A DNA stretch of 64,000 nt from assembly GCA_016191425.1 (NCBI GenBank), contig JACPOR010000015.1:19956-83955 (forward strand), in the 5' to 3' direction. Every line of letters starts with the position of its first letter. The first letter of the stretch is position 1. This document shows, piece by piece, positions 24,345-32,965 of this stretch. This DNA is from Chloroflexota bacterium (lineage in GTDB: Bacteria; Chloroflexota; Limnocylindria; Limnocylindrales; CSP1-4). The position numbers were made by a program, and so were the translations under genes. The notes below the pieces were generated by a model, which had not been told where the DNA came from, ran no database searches, and saw only the letters and a program-made list of their open reading frames with translations.

Positions 24345-25346
24345 GTGACGAACCTGCGCTGGGGAATCCTGTCGACGGCCGACATCGGGCGGAAGAAGGT
24401 GATTCCCGGGATCCAGGCCGCCGATCGTTCGACGGTTGTCGCGGTCGCGTCGCGAGACGCGGCCCGCGCCCGTGCCGTGGCGACAGCGTTGAACATCCCG
24501 CGGGTCCATGGGTCCTACGAGGCCCTGCTCGCGGATCCGGACGTCGATGCCGTCTACATTCCGCTTCCGAACCACCTCCACGCCTCCTGGACGATCGCGG
24601 CGGCCCGCGCCGGGAAGCACGTGCTGTGCGAGAAGCCCCTGGCCACGACCGCCGCGGACGCGGAGCACATGATCGAGGCCTGCGAGGACGGGGGGGTCCG
24701 CCTGATGGAGGCGTTCATGTATCGGCTCCACCCGTCCTGGGTTGCCGTCAGGCATCTGGTTTCGTCGGGACGAATCGGACGCCTCGTGGCTGTCCAGAGC
24801 TGGTTCTCCTACTTCAACGACGACGCCGCGAATATCCGCAACATCCGGGCCTATGGCGGCGGGGCCCTGTTCGACGTTGGCTGTTACAACGTCAACCTGT
24901 CGCGCATGCTGTTCGGCGCCGAGCCGAGACGCGTGGAGGGGTCGCTGGTTCGGGATCCCGTCTCGGGCGTCGACACCGTGACGAGTGCGCTCCTTGAATT
25001 CGAGGAAGGCGTGGCCACGTTCACCTGCTCGACCAGGGCCGAGGACGACCAGCGCGTGCACATCTACGGGACGGGCGGACGCATCTCGATCGACATCCCC
25101 TTCAACATCCCGCCCGTGCTCCCGACGTCGATCCGGATCAGCCACGGGGGCGAGCCCCCGGTCGCGCCGGCCACGGAGACGATCACCTTCGCAGCCGCCG
25201 ATCCCTATGCCATCCAGGCGGGCCGATTCGCCGCGGCCATCCTCGATGACCTGCCGACTCCGATCGCCCCTTACGATGCCGTCGCGAATCTCCGGGTGAT
25301 CGAGCGCGTCTTCGCCGCCGCCGAGCCAACCGGCGCACACAACTGA
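24345..25346 (+). CDS. Gfo/Idh/MocA-family oxidoreductase
   Basis: 333 residues. N-terminal Rossmann domain (RWGILSTADIGRKKVIPGIQ), the EKP motif in VLCEKPLATT, and the C-terminal beta-sheet domain with GGGALFDVGCYNVNLSR, in which the His or Tyr pair of the family is expected. Such enzymes oxidise or reduce sugars and cyclitols; some bacterial relatives are NADP-dependent xylose dehydrogenases. Given the deleted xylA nearby, an oxidative xylose route is an attractive but unproven idea. GTG start, 4 bases after the SDR stop; 13 bases before the next gene. Confidence 0.85.
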   Translation: MTNLRWGILSTADIGRKKVIPGIQAADRSTVVAVASRDAARARAVATALNIPRVHGSYEALLADPDVDAVYIPLPNHLHASWTIAAARAGKHVLCEKPLATTAADAEHMIEACEDGGVRLMEAFMYRLHPSWVAVRHLVSSGRIGRLVAVQSWFSYFNDDAANIRNIRAYGGGALFDVGCYNVNLSRMLFGAEPRRVEGSLVRDPVSGVDTVTSALLEFEEGVATFTCSTRAEDDQRVHIYGTGGRISIDIPFNIPPVLPTSIRISHGGEPPVAPATETITFAAADPYAIQAGRFAAAILDDLPTPIAPYDAVANLRVIERVFAAAEPTGAHN

Positions 25347-25359
25347 GGACGTGCGGACC

Positions 25360-27234
25360 ATGTCGGTTCAACGACCTCGGGCGGCCATCGCCATTGCGCT
25401 CGTGGCTGTCCTGCTGGGCGTCGCGGCCTTCGCGGCCGCGGTCCGTCCGTGGGAGTCCCCGCAGGCCTGTACGGCAACGGTGGACCATCCGGAGTGGTCG
25501 GTCGCCCGCCGCTGGGACGAGGCCCTCCTCGACGCGATCAGACGCGCGCTCCCGAATCCTCCGGTCCACGCCCGGAACCTCTACCACCTCTCGGCGGCCA
25601 TGTGGGATGCGTGGGCTGCCTACGACCCGACGGCCGACGGCGTCTTCGTCACCGAGAAGCGCACCGCCCCGGACGTCGAGGCTGCTCGTCGCGAGGCGAT
25701 GAGCTATGCCGCCTACGGGATCCTGACGTCCCGGTTCATCAAGGCGACCGGCGGCGAGGCATCCCTGTCCGAGTTCGCCGACGTGATGGACAGCCTGTGC
25801 TATCCGCTCAACGCCACGATCGCCGAGGGTGATACGCCGGCTGCGCTTGGGAACCGGATCGCCCGGACGATCCTCGCGGCAGGGCGCGAGGACGGCTCCA
25901 ATGAGGCCGGCAACTACGTCCCGCCCGACTATCAGCCGGTGAATGAGCCGCTGGTCGTGGATGGATCCGCAATCAGCATGGCGGACCCGAACCGATGGCA
26001 GCCGCTCCAGATCGCACGCATGATCTCGCAGAATGGGATCCCGGTGACGAACGGCGTTCAGCAGGCAGTCGGCACCCAATGGGGATACGTGACGGGGTTC
26101 GCCCTCGGGGAAGCCGGCACGAACGGCACACCCATCGATCCCGGCCCGCCGCCTCGTGTCGGCGACCCGGCCACCGACCGGGAGATCAAGGATCAGGTCG
26201 TGGAAGTCATCCGGGACAGCAGCTTCCTCGACCCTGCGGATCCCACGAGGATCGACATTTCGCCCGGGGCGCGCGGCAACAACAGCCTCGGCACCAATGA
26301 CGGGACGGGCCGGCCGATCAACCCGGCGACGGGCGCACCCTACCCACCCGATGTCGTCCTGCGGGCCGACTTCGGCCGCATCATGGCCGAGTTCTGGGCG
26401 GACGGCCCGAACTCGGAGACGCCGCCGGGGCACTGGAACGTCCTGGCGAACCTCGTCTCCGACGAACTCGACCCGAACCTCCGCATCGGCGGCACCGGTC
26501 CCCAGGTCAACCGCCTCGAGTGGGACGTCAAGCTCTACCTTGCGCTCAACGGCGCGGTCCACGACGCGGCGATCGCCTCCTGGGGCCTCAAGGGATACTA
26601 CGACTCGAGCCGGCCGATCTCCCTGATCCGGTACATGGGCAGCCTCGGGCAGAGCAGCGACCCCGCCGGCCAGTCGTACAACCCGGAGGGCCTGCCGCTG
26701 GTGCCGGACCTGATCGAGGTGATCACGGCCGAGAGCACGGCTCCTGGTCAGCGTCACGCCCAACTCAAGGGCCACGAAGGCGAGATCGCTGTTCGAGCCT
26801 GGCGCGGGAACCCCCCGGACCCGAAAGCTGACGTCTCGGGCGTCGGCTGGATCCTCGCCACCGAATGGGTGCCCTACCAGCAACCGACGTTCGTCACGCC
26901 TTCGTTCCCGGGGTACGTGTCCGGACACAGCACGTTCAGTCGCGCCGCGGCCGAAGTGCTTGCCGGGTTCACCGGCAATCCGTTCTTCCCCGGCGGCGTG
27001 AGTGGCTTCACGATCAAGGCCGGCTCGTTGAAGTTCGAAAAGGGACCGACGACCGACATACGCCTCGAGTGGGCGACGTACTTCGACGCCGCGGACCAGG
27101 CTGGCCAGTCTCGCCTGTGGGGCGGAATCCACATCCAGTCCGACGACTTCACGGGGCGCCGGATCGGATCCCAGTGCGGGATCGACGCCTGGGCGCTCGC
27201 CCAGCGCTACTACGCCGGGGCCGTGACCCCGTGA
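25360..27234 (+). CDS. Exported vanadium-dependent haloperoxidase / PAP2-like protein
   Basis: 624 residues with an N-terminal signal or anchor helix (AIAIALVAVLLGVAAFAAAV). All three parts of the vanadate/phosphate-binding site are visible: KGYYDSSRP (K411, R418, P419; the KX6RP motif), YVSGHSTF (SGH at 521-523) and SRLWGGIHIQSD (SRX5HX3D, S584 to D595). This is the signature of vanadium haloperoxidases and type-2 acid phosphatases; the size and long N-terminal helical half favour the haloperoxidase-like group. It should act outside the membrane. ATG 25360 has AGGA 10 bases upstream; GTG 25351 is too close. It opens a run of four closely packed genes. Confidence 0.82.
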   Translation: MSVQRPRAAIAIALVAVLLGVAAFAAAVRPWESPQACTATVDHPEWSVARRWDEALLDAIRRALPNPPVHARNLYHLSAAMWDAWAAYDPTADGVFVTEKRTAPDVEAARREAMSYAAYGILTSRFIKATGGEASLSEFADVMDSLCYPLNATIAEGDTPAALGNRIARTILAAGREDGSNEAGNYVPPDYQPVNEPLVVDGSAISMADPNRWQPLQIARMISQNGIPVTNGVQQAVGTQWGYVTGFALGEAGTNGTPIDPGPPPRVGDPATDREIKDQVVEVIRDSSFLDPADPTRIDISPGARGNNSLGTNDGTGRPINPATGAPYPPDVVLRADFGRIMAEFWADGPNSETPPGHWNVLANLVSDELDPNLRIGGTGPQVNRLEWDVKLYLALNGAVHDAAIASWGLKGYYDSSRPISLIRYMGSLGQSSDPAGQSYNPEGLPLVPDLIEVITAESTAPGQRHAQLKGHEGEIAVRAWRGNPPDPKADVSGVGWILATEWVPYQQPTFVTPSFPGYVSGHSTFSRAAAEVLAGFTGNPFFPGGVSGFTIKAGSLKFEKGPTTDIRLEWATYFDAADQAGQSRLWGGIHIQSDDFTGRRIGSQCGIDAWALAQRYYAGAVTP

Positions 27235-27241
27235 ATCCACA

Positions 27242-28897
27242 GTGACCCGTGGGCGTGGAGCCGTTCTCGTCATTGCCGTCATGGTCCTCGCCGGTGGTGC
27301 CATTGGCGCAGGAGCCCTGCTCCTTCGATCATCGGGGCCGACATCCGCTGCCGGGGCGCCCAGATTCGTCTCCGATACCGCGACGTCCGGGATCAGCCAT
27401 CGATATGAAGGTGACGTGACCTTCGCCGTGGGAGGCGGGGTTGCCGTCCTTGATTGCAACGCCGATGGCCGGCCGGACCTGTATCTCGCCGGCGGGTCGG
27501 CCCCGGCGACCCTCTACCGGAATGACGGAGCGATCGGCGGTCCGCTGCACTTCAGCACGGTTGACGCCCCGGCGGTTGGCCTCCCACGAGTGACCGGTGC
27601 CTACCCGATCGACATCGACGGGGACGGGATCACGGACCTCGTTGTCCTTCGCGCCGGCGAGAGTGCCATCTTCCGCGGTACCGGCAACTGCCAGTTCGAA
27701 CCGGTCAGTGAGGCCCTGGGTTTCGACGGCGCCCCCGGCGACACCTTCGCCTTCAGCGCGACATGGGAGGGCGCCGCCGCCCTCCCGACGCTCGCATTCG
27801 GCCGCTATCTCCGGCCTGGACCGGACGGCACCCCGACCGCGGACTGCGATTCGAGTTCGCTCCTGAGGCCGGCGGCCGGCGGTGCCCGGTATGGGTCCGC
27901 GATCGACCTGCTGCCGGGGTATTGCGCGCTCTCCATGCTGTTCAGTGACTGGGACCGATCCGGACGACGGGACCTCCGGGTCACGAACGATCGGAACTAC
28001 TACGCCGACGGCATGGACCAGCTGTGGCGAGTCGAACCCGGCCGGGCACCGCGCCTGTACACGGCCGAGGACGGCTGGGTGGCGATGCAGATCTTCGGGA
28101 TGGGGATCGCCAGCCAGGACCTCACGGGCGTCGGATATCCCGAGCTGTACATCACGAGCCAGGGCGACAACAAGCTCCAGACGCTGACTTCGGGACCGGA
28201 CCGTCCCACCTACCGGGACATCGCCCTCCGTCGAGGCGTCATCGCGACCCAGCCGTTCACCGGCGGGGACACCCTGCCCTCAACGGCCTGGCATCCCGAG
28301 TTCCAGGACGTCAACAACGACGGCTTTCTGGATCTTTTCGTCTCCAAGGGCAACGTGAGCGACGAGCCGGGATACGCGATCCGTGATCCGAGCAACCTGT
28401 TCCTCGGTCAGCCGGACGGGACGTTCGTCGAGGGTGCGGAGCAGGCCGGCATCGTGACCTTTGAGCGCGGCCGCGGCGCGGCGCTCGCCGACTTCAACCT
28501 GGACGGCCTGCCTGACCTGGTCGTCGCCAACTACGGCGCCGACGTCAGCCTCTGGCGCAACGTCGGATCCGGAACGGAGGAGGCGCCGGCCCAGATGGGA
28601 AACTGGGCGGCGATTCGGCTCCTTCAGGCCCGGCCCAATCCGGATGCCATCGGGGCCTGGATCGAAACCCGAATCGGCGATCAGACCCTCCAGCGCGAGC
28701 TGTCGATCGGTGGCGGGCATGCCGGCGGTCAGCTGGGCTGGCTGCACCTGGGGCTCGGCCCGGCCGGATCGGCCGAAGTCCGCGTCCAGTGGCCCGACGG
28801 CGAGCTGGGCCCATGGATCCGCGTTGAGGCTTCCGAGTTTGCGATCATCGAGCGCGGCGCCACCGAGGCCCGGCGCTGGCTGCCCGGAGGATCATGA
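27242..28897 (+). CDS. Exported CRTAC1-family protein (FG-GAP repeats, ASPIC/UnbV domain)
   Basis: 551 residues. A signal or anchor helix (GAVLVIAVMVLAGGAIGAGA) precedes a beta-propeller of FG-GAP/VCBS repeats recognised by calcium-type loops: DCNADGRPDLYLAGG, DIDGDGITDLVVLR, DVNNDGFLDLFVSKGN and DFNLDGLPDLVVANYG. The C-terminal part (RELSIGGGHAGGQLGWLHLG, EVRVQWPDG) is the ASPIC/UnbV domain. Such proteins are secreted and of poorly known function. It starts with GTG 7 bases after the haloperoxidase-like gene and overlaps the next gene by 4 bases, so the two exported products are likely made together. Confidence 0.88.
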   Translation: MTRGRGAVLVIAVMVLAGGAIGAGALLLRSSGPTSAAGAPRFVSDTATSGISHRYEGDVTFAVGGGVAVLDCNADGRPDLYLAGGSAPATLYRNDGAIGGPLHFSTVDAPAVGLPRVTGAYPIDIDGDGITDLVVLRAGESAIFRGTGNCQFEPVSEALGFDGAPGDTFAFSATWEGAAALPTLAFGRYLRPGPDGTPTADCDSSSLLRPAAGGARYGSAIDLLPGYCALSMLFSDWDRSGRRDLRVTNDRNYYADGMDQLWRVEPGRAPRLYTAEDGWVAMQIFGMGIASQDLTGVGYPELYITSQGDNKLQTLTSGPDRPTYRDIALRRGVIATQPFTGGDTLPSTAWHPEFQDVNNDGFLDLFVSKGNVSDEPGYAIRDPSNLFLGQPDGTFVEGAEQAGIVTFERGRGAALADFNLDGLPDLVVANYGADVSLWRNVGSGTEEAPAQMGNWAAIRLLQARPNPDAIGAWIETRIGDQTLQRELSIGGGHAGGQLGWLHLGLGPAGSAEVRVQWPDGELGPWIRVEASEFAIIERGATEARRWLPGGS

Positions 28898-30276
28898 TCA
28901 CGGCGTCGTCACGGCTCGCGGCGATCGATCTGCCAATGTGGCCGCGGCCGGAGGTGGCGCCGACCCTGCCGGCCGCGATCTATCCGGCGCGCCTGGAACG
29001 TCTTCGGGCCAAGGCCGAGCTTCACGGATATGACCAAATCGTGGTCTACGCCGATCGTGAGCACAGCGCCAATCTGGCCTACCTGACCGGCTTCGACCCG
29101 CGATTCGAGGAGGCGATCCTCATCGCCGGAGCAACCGGCCGACCCGTCCTCCTGGCCGGCAACGAGTGCATCGGGCTTGCCCGTCAGGCTGCCCTCCCGG
29201 TTGACGCGGTGCTCCACCAGGACCTGAGCCTGCCGAGCCAGCCCCGGGATCGGTCGGAACCGCTTCTCGACGTCCTCGCAGACGCCGGGCTGCGACGAGA
29301 CGGGCGGATCGGGATCGTCGGCTGGAAGGTGCCGAGGGATCGCTCGTCCCTCGAGTGTCCGGCATGGCTCGTCGACGCGGTCCGTGACATCGTCGGCGGG
29401 CAGGGGATGGTCGAGAACGCCACGGACCTGCTCATCGATGCAGCCGACGGACTCCGCGTCATCAACGAGGCGCACCAGCTCGCGGCCTTCGAGCACGCGT
29501 CGTGCGAGACATCGAGCGGAGTCCGGGATCTCCTCTTTGGTGTCCGCCCCGGGATGCGCGAGCGTGAGGCCGTCCAGTTGCTCCGGTGGAGCGGAGCGCC
29601 ACTCTCATGTCACCTGATGCTCACGGCCGGCCCGCGGGCCCGATTCGGGCTGCTCAGCCCGGGCGATCGAGCGATCGAACGCGGCGATCCGATGACCGTT
29701 GCCTTCGGCATCTGGGGGGCGCTCACCTGTCGGGCGGGATTCGTGGTCGATGGCCCGGCCGAGCTGCCGTCCGGGGTCGGCGACTATGTGGGGCGCCTCG
29801 TGGCGCCCTATTTCGACGCCATCGCCGAGTGGTATGGCGCTCTTCGCATCGGCCAGACCGGCGGCGCGCTGCAGGAGATCATCGACCGCAGGCTCGGCGA
29901 TCCGTTCTTCGGGATCTTCCTGAACGCCGGTCACCAGCTCCATCTCGACGAATGGGTCAACTCGCCCATCAGCCGGGACAACCCGATCGAGCTCGCCTCG
30001 GGGATGGTCCTCCAGGCCGACATCATCCCGGCGACCGGCGGTCCGTATTTCACGACGAATGTCGAGGATGGGGTTGCCCTGGCCGACGAGCGGCTCCGGG
30101 CGACGTTGGCCGACGAGCATCCGGACCTCTGGAACCGCGTCACGACACGGCGAGCCTTCATGCGCGACGCGCTGGGCATCGAGCTCCATCCCGATGTCCT
30201 GCCCTTCTCCAATATCCCGGCCTACCTGCCGCCCTACCTGCTGCGCCCCGACCTCGCCATGACGCGAGCCCGATGA
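28894..30276 (+). CDS. M24 (creatinase/aminopeptidase P-fold) protein with a degenerate metal site
   Basis: 460 residues with a creatinase N-terminal domain (about 25-190) and a pita-bread M24 domain. Only parts of the five-ligand metal site of M24 peptidases remain: His in NAGHQLHLDEW and Glu in TNVEDGVALAD. The two aspartates are replaced (DPMTVAFGIW, ALTCRAGFVVDG), and the first glutamate is Asp in GMVLQADIIPA. It may be metal-independent, as creatinase is, or a binding protein. No signal peptide. ATGA overlaps on both sides tie it to the CRTAC1 and epimerase genes. The name Xaa-Pro peptidase should not be taken as function. Confidence 0.75.
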   Translation: MITASSRLAAIDLPMWPRPEVAPTLPAAIYPARLERLRAKAELHGYDQIVVYADREHSANLAYLTGFDPRFEEAILIAGATGRPVLLAGNECIGLARQAALPVDAVLHQDLSLPSQPRDRSEPLLDVLADAGLRRDGRIGIVGWKVPRDRSSLECPAWLVDAVRDIVGGQGMVENATDLLIDAADGLRVINEAHQLAAFEHASCETSSGVRDLLFGVRPGMREREAVQLLRWSGAPLSCHLMLTAGPRARFGLLSPGDRAIERGDPMTVAFGIWGALTCRAGFVVDGPAELPSGVGDYVGRLVAPYFDAIAEWYGALRIGQTGGALQEIIDRRLGDPFFGIFLNAGHQLHLDEWVNSPISRDNPIELASGMVLQADIIPATGGPYFTTNVEDGVALADERLRATLADEHPDLWNRVTTRRAFMRDALGIELHPDVLPFSNIPAYLPPYLLRPDLAMTRAR

Positions 30277-31193
30277 CGGCGGATTCCGTCGAGCCGATGA
30301 TCGAGGGCGGGCCGCGCCTCGTCAGGCTCGGCACCGGTGCGATCAGGGTCGAGCTCCTGCCCGAGCTCGGGGCGCGCCTGCATCGCCTGAAGGTGTTCGG
30401 CCACGATCTCCTTCGCACGCCATCGGACCCGCGGGTGCACATAGGCGAGCCGTTCGCCTGGGGTGGCTACGTCATGGCTCCCTGGTGCAACCGGATCGAT
30501 CCGGTCCCGACGGCGGTCGGTGAATCGATTGTGTCCGTCCCAGCCAACACACCGGACGGAACCGCGCTGCATGGACAGGTCTACCTGGCTCCCTGGCAGG
30601 AACGCGGCCCGGGCTTCTACGCGGTCCGCGGCGGTGGCGCCGGGACCGGCTGGCCGTGGCCGTACGAGACGACACTCCGGGTGACGGCAGCCGTATCGGG
30701 AATCGACCGGGCGACCCTGACCGTCGGGCAGGTCCTGACGAACCTGGCCGATGGACCGATGCCCGGCGGCGTCGGTCTGCATCCCTGGTTTCAGGGACCG
30801 CTCGAGATCCGCATCGCGGCCGATCTCGTCCTGCCATCCAATGTGGATTCCGCTCGCTCGATCGAGGATGTTTCCGGTGCCTTCGATCTACGTTCGATGG
30901 GTGGAATGCCCAGCGACCTCGACGCGACGTGGCTCGATCCGGGCCATCCTCCAGTCGAGCTGCGGTGGCCGAACCTCGGCATTCAGGCCGTGATGGAGGT
31001 CACTTCAGACGCCGGCTTGTGCATCGTTGCGGCGAGTCCCGTCGACGCCGGAGCCGTTGCCGTCGAGCCAGAGACGCACGCGCCACAGGGACTCCGACGA
31101 CTCCTTGCCGGCGACCCCTACGGCCTCACGTGGCTGAGACCCGGACGATCCATCACCCTGATCACACGCATCGATTTCGAACGGGCGCGATGA
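30273..31193 (+). CDS. Aldose 1-epimerase (galactose mutarotase family)
   Basis: 306 residues of the galactose-mutarotase fold: VELLPELGARLHRLKVFGHD, APWCNRIDPVPTAVG, TALHGQVYLAPW with the active-site His, GVGLHPWFQG with the second His, and VEPETHAPQGL with the catalytic Glu. It should interconvert alpha and beta anomers of an aldose. It overlaps the M24 gene by ATGA at 30273-30276. This last gene links the haloperoxidase/CRTAC1 run to sugar metabolism. Confidence 0.88.
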   Translation: MTADSVEPMIEGGPRLVRLGTGAIRVELLPELGARLHRLKVFGHDLLRTPSDPRVHIGEPFAWGGYVMAPWCNRIDPVPTAVGESIVSVPANTPDGTALHGQVYLAPWQERGPGFYAVRGGGAGTGWPWPYETTLRVTAAVSGIDRATLTVGQVLTNLADGPMPGGVGLHPWFQGPLEIRIAADLVLPSNVDSARSIEDVSGAFDLRSMGGMPSDLDATWLDPGHPPVELRWPNLGIQAVMEVTSDAGLCIVAASPVDAGAVAVEPETHAPQGLRRLLAGDPYGLTWLRPGRSITLITRIDFERAR

Positions 31194-31240
31194 CGGCCAA
31201 GACGTACGGGGTAACGGCCAAGCCGATCCATGACGCCCGC

Positions 31241-31347
31241 CCGATGAGACTCCGCGGCCCGCAGACCAGCCCGTCGCGGTCCGGGGCCAGCAGACTCGCC
31301 CGATGAGCTCCGCGGCCATCAGACTCGCCCGATGAGCTCCGCGGCCA
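31241..31347. repeat. Tandem duplication of the 3' end of the LLM gene
   Basis: A 28-base sequence starting CAGACTCGCCCGATGAGCTC is identical at 31291-31318 and 31320-31347 (period 29). A weaker third copy lies at about 31241-31265. The second copy is the coding end and stop codon of the LLM gene. Confidence 0.9.
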
Positions 31348-32302
31348 GCAGATCGACCATCTCGAGATCCCTGGGCAGGAAGTCCTGGAGCATGATCCGC
31401 TCGACGCCGGCGTCCGCGAATCGATGGACCATTGCTCGGGCCTCGGTCGGGGTCCCGACGATCCAGCGCTGCCGGCGTGCCTCGTACCAGGCGGATTGTC
31501 CGGCCTCGGCTACGCCGAGTGCCTCGAGGAGTGCCGACCGGCGCGCCTCGACCTCCGCCACGTCGGATCCGACCATGGTGCCGATCATGGCTGAATGCGT
31601 GATCGTGGCAGGGTCTCGCCCGATCGCCCGGCAGGCGTCGTCAAGGGCCGCGATCCGCTCTCGGGCCTGATCCGGCGACGAAGAGGTGAGGTTGAACTCA
31701 TCCGCGTAGCGTGCCGCGAGGCGGTAGGAGCGAGGTGATCCCTCCCCACCAAGGATGATCCGGGGTCTGACGGCACCGTTAGTCGCACGGGGGCGATCAG
31801 GAGTGGCGACGGGTTTCGGTCGCAGGAACCCGCCTTCGATATGGACCTGGTGCCCTTCATACGACCACCCGTCGGGCTCTGTCCACAGGCCATGGAGGAT
31901 GGCGAGCTGGTCCTCCATCAGATCGGCCCGTTCCCTGATTTCCGGAAAGGCCAATCCCAGCGGCCGATGGTCGGCCGCATTCCAGCCAGCACCGACGCCA
32001 ACCTCGATGCGTCCGCCGCTCATCTGGTCGACGGTCGTCACGACCTTCACGAAGGAACCGGGATGCCGAAAGGTTGCAGGGCTCACGAGGACGCCCAGAG
32101 CGATCCGCTCGGTCTCGCGAGCCAGTCCCGCCAGAACCGTCCAGGCATCGCTGGACTCGCCGTCGCTCGGACCCGGAAAGCTCGCGTAATGATCGCTTCG
32201 GAAGAACGCCTCAAAGCCGGCGGCTTCGGCCCGAAGGACGATGGCGAGCTGATCCGCGTAGGACAGGCCCTGCTGGGCCTCGATCATCATGGCAAAACGC
32301 AT
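31319..32302 (-). CDS. LLM-class F420-dependent oxidoreductase
   Basis: 327 residues of the luciferase-like monooxygenase fold: MRFAMMIEAQQGLSYADQLA, FFRSDHYASFPG, RIALGVLVSPATFRHPG, GRIEVGVGAGWNAADHRPLG and IILGGEGSPRSYRLAARYAD. The pattern fits the F420-dependent group often found in actinobacteria and Chloroflexota; flavin is the alternative cofactor. Start ATG 32302 has GGGAG about 7 bases upstream, and the 140 residues further upstream in frame are low-complexity and not part of the family. Substrate unknown. It stands alone, with repeats on both sides. Confidence 0.88.
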   Translation of the reverse strand: MRFAMMIEAQQGLSYADQLAIVLRAEAAGFEAFFRSDHYASFPGPSDGESSDAWTVLAGLARETERIALGVLVSPATFRHPGSFVKVVTTVDQMSGGRIEVGVGAGWNAADHRPLGLAFPEIRERADLMEDQLAILHGLWTEPDGWSYEGHQVHIEGGFLRPKPVATPDRPRATNGAVRPRIILGGEGSPRSYRLAARYADEFNLTSSSPDQARERIAALDDACRAIGRDPATITHSAMIGTMVGSDVAEVEARRSALLEALGVAEAGQSAWYEARRQRWIVGTPTEARAMVHRFADAGVERIMLQDFLPRDLEMVDLLAAELIGRV

Positions 32303-32462
32303 GGACGACTCCCAATCTCGTGGCCGGCGCTGTCGGAAACGATAGAAGCGTTCCGTCGCCTCTGCCCGCTGTCCGGTGCCCGTCTGCAGTGTCCGGACCC
32401 GCCGTCCGGCGTGGTCCTTCCCGTATGGCCCGTGCCAACCGCGGCGCGGGGCCGGTCTCGCT

Positions 32463-32520
32463 GTCCATGCCGGGGCCCGTGCTGCGCCGGGGCCCGTCCA
32501 TGCCGGGGCCCGTGCTGCCC
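32463..32520. repeat. 33-base repeat, about two copies
   Basis: GTCCATGCCGGGGCCCGTGC starts at 32463 and again at 32496. Confidence 0.8.
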
Positions 32521-32700
32521 CAACACCCGGGCGCGGCCGGCCCCCGTGGGGGCGCGGGGGCCCCCGGCGCGAAATCCTGGCTGATGACCGCACCCGGAGC
32601 ACTATCCGGATAGGCGGCCGCGAGCGGTGCCCCGCGAGCTCCCAACGGGCGCCGCTGCGCCCGGGGGAGCGAGGGTCTCGTGCGTGGCGGAGTTCAGGTC

Positions 32701-32755
32701 GAGCACCGACCGAGCACCGACCGAGCACCGACCGAGCATCGACCGGGCACCGAGC
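32701..32755. repeat. 11-base tandem repeat, five copies
   Basis: GAGCACCGACC is repeated at 32701, 32712 and 32723, then with single changes at 32734 and 32745. Confidence 0.9.
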
Positions 32756-32942
32756 GCCCCTACCCCCTCCGCTATCCGCATGGTGCTCACCCCACGAGCA
32801 TTGGCCAGGAAACCCGGCCTCGGCGGCCGGGCCGCCGGAGACCGGGCCGGGCCGGCAGTGGCAGGGCCGCGGCGACCGGGACCGGTGTCGGGGTCGCTCA
32901 GCACCCGGGAGGCTCGCGGTTGACTGACCGCAAACGAGCGCG

Positions 32943-32965
32943 TAGATTGTTCAGTGCATGGGAAC
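32943..32965 (+). promoter_or_regulatory. MarR gene promoter region with GTTC/GAAC repeats
   Basis: TAGATT (32943-32948) ends 9 bases before the ATG. GTTC (32949-32952) and GAAC (32962-32965) form an inverted repeat over the start codon, and GTTCAGAAC (32985-32993) is a second small palindrome inside the gene; both could be autoregulatory sites. Confidence 0.35.

Larger units (their letters stand above)
32303..32957. other. Long repeat-rich intergenic region, no gene seen
   Basis: 655 bases of very high GC between the divergent LLM and MarR genes. Several frames are open in both directions, but they are Pro/Arg/Gly-rich, lack ribosome sites and span tandem repeats, so I call none of them. 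It holds two repeat arrays (32463-32520 and 32701-32755). Confidence 0.7.

Noticed and set aside
25351..25359. GTG 25351 as start of the haloperoxidase-like gene
   Set aside because: Only 2 bases separate it from the GAGG site; ATG 25360 has proper spacing.
28894..30276. Calling the M24 protein a functional Xaa-Pro aminopeptidase
   Set aside because: Three of five metal ligands are missing.
32376..32927. Open frames in the 655-base gap (plus and minus)
   Set aside because: Composition follows the repeats (Pro, Arg, Gly), no start signals, no known motifs.
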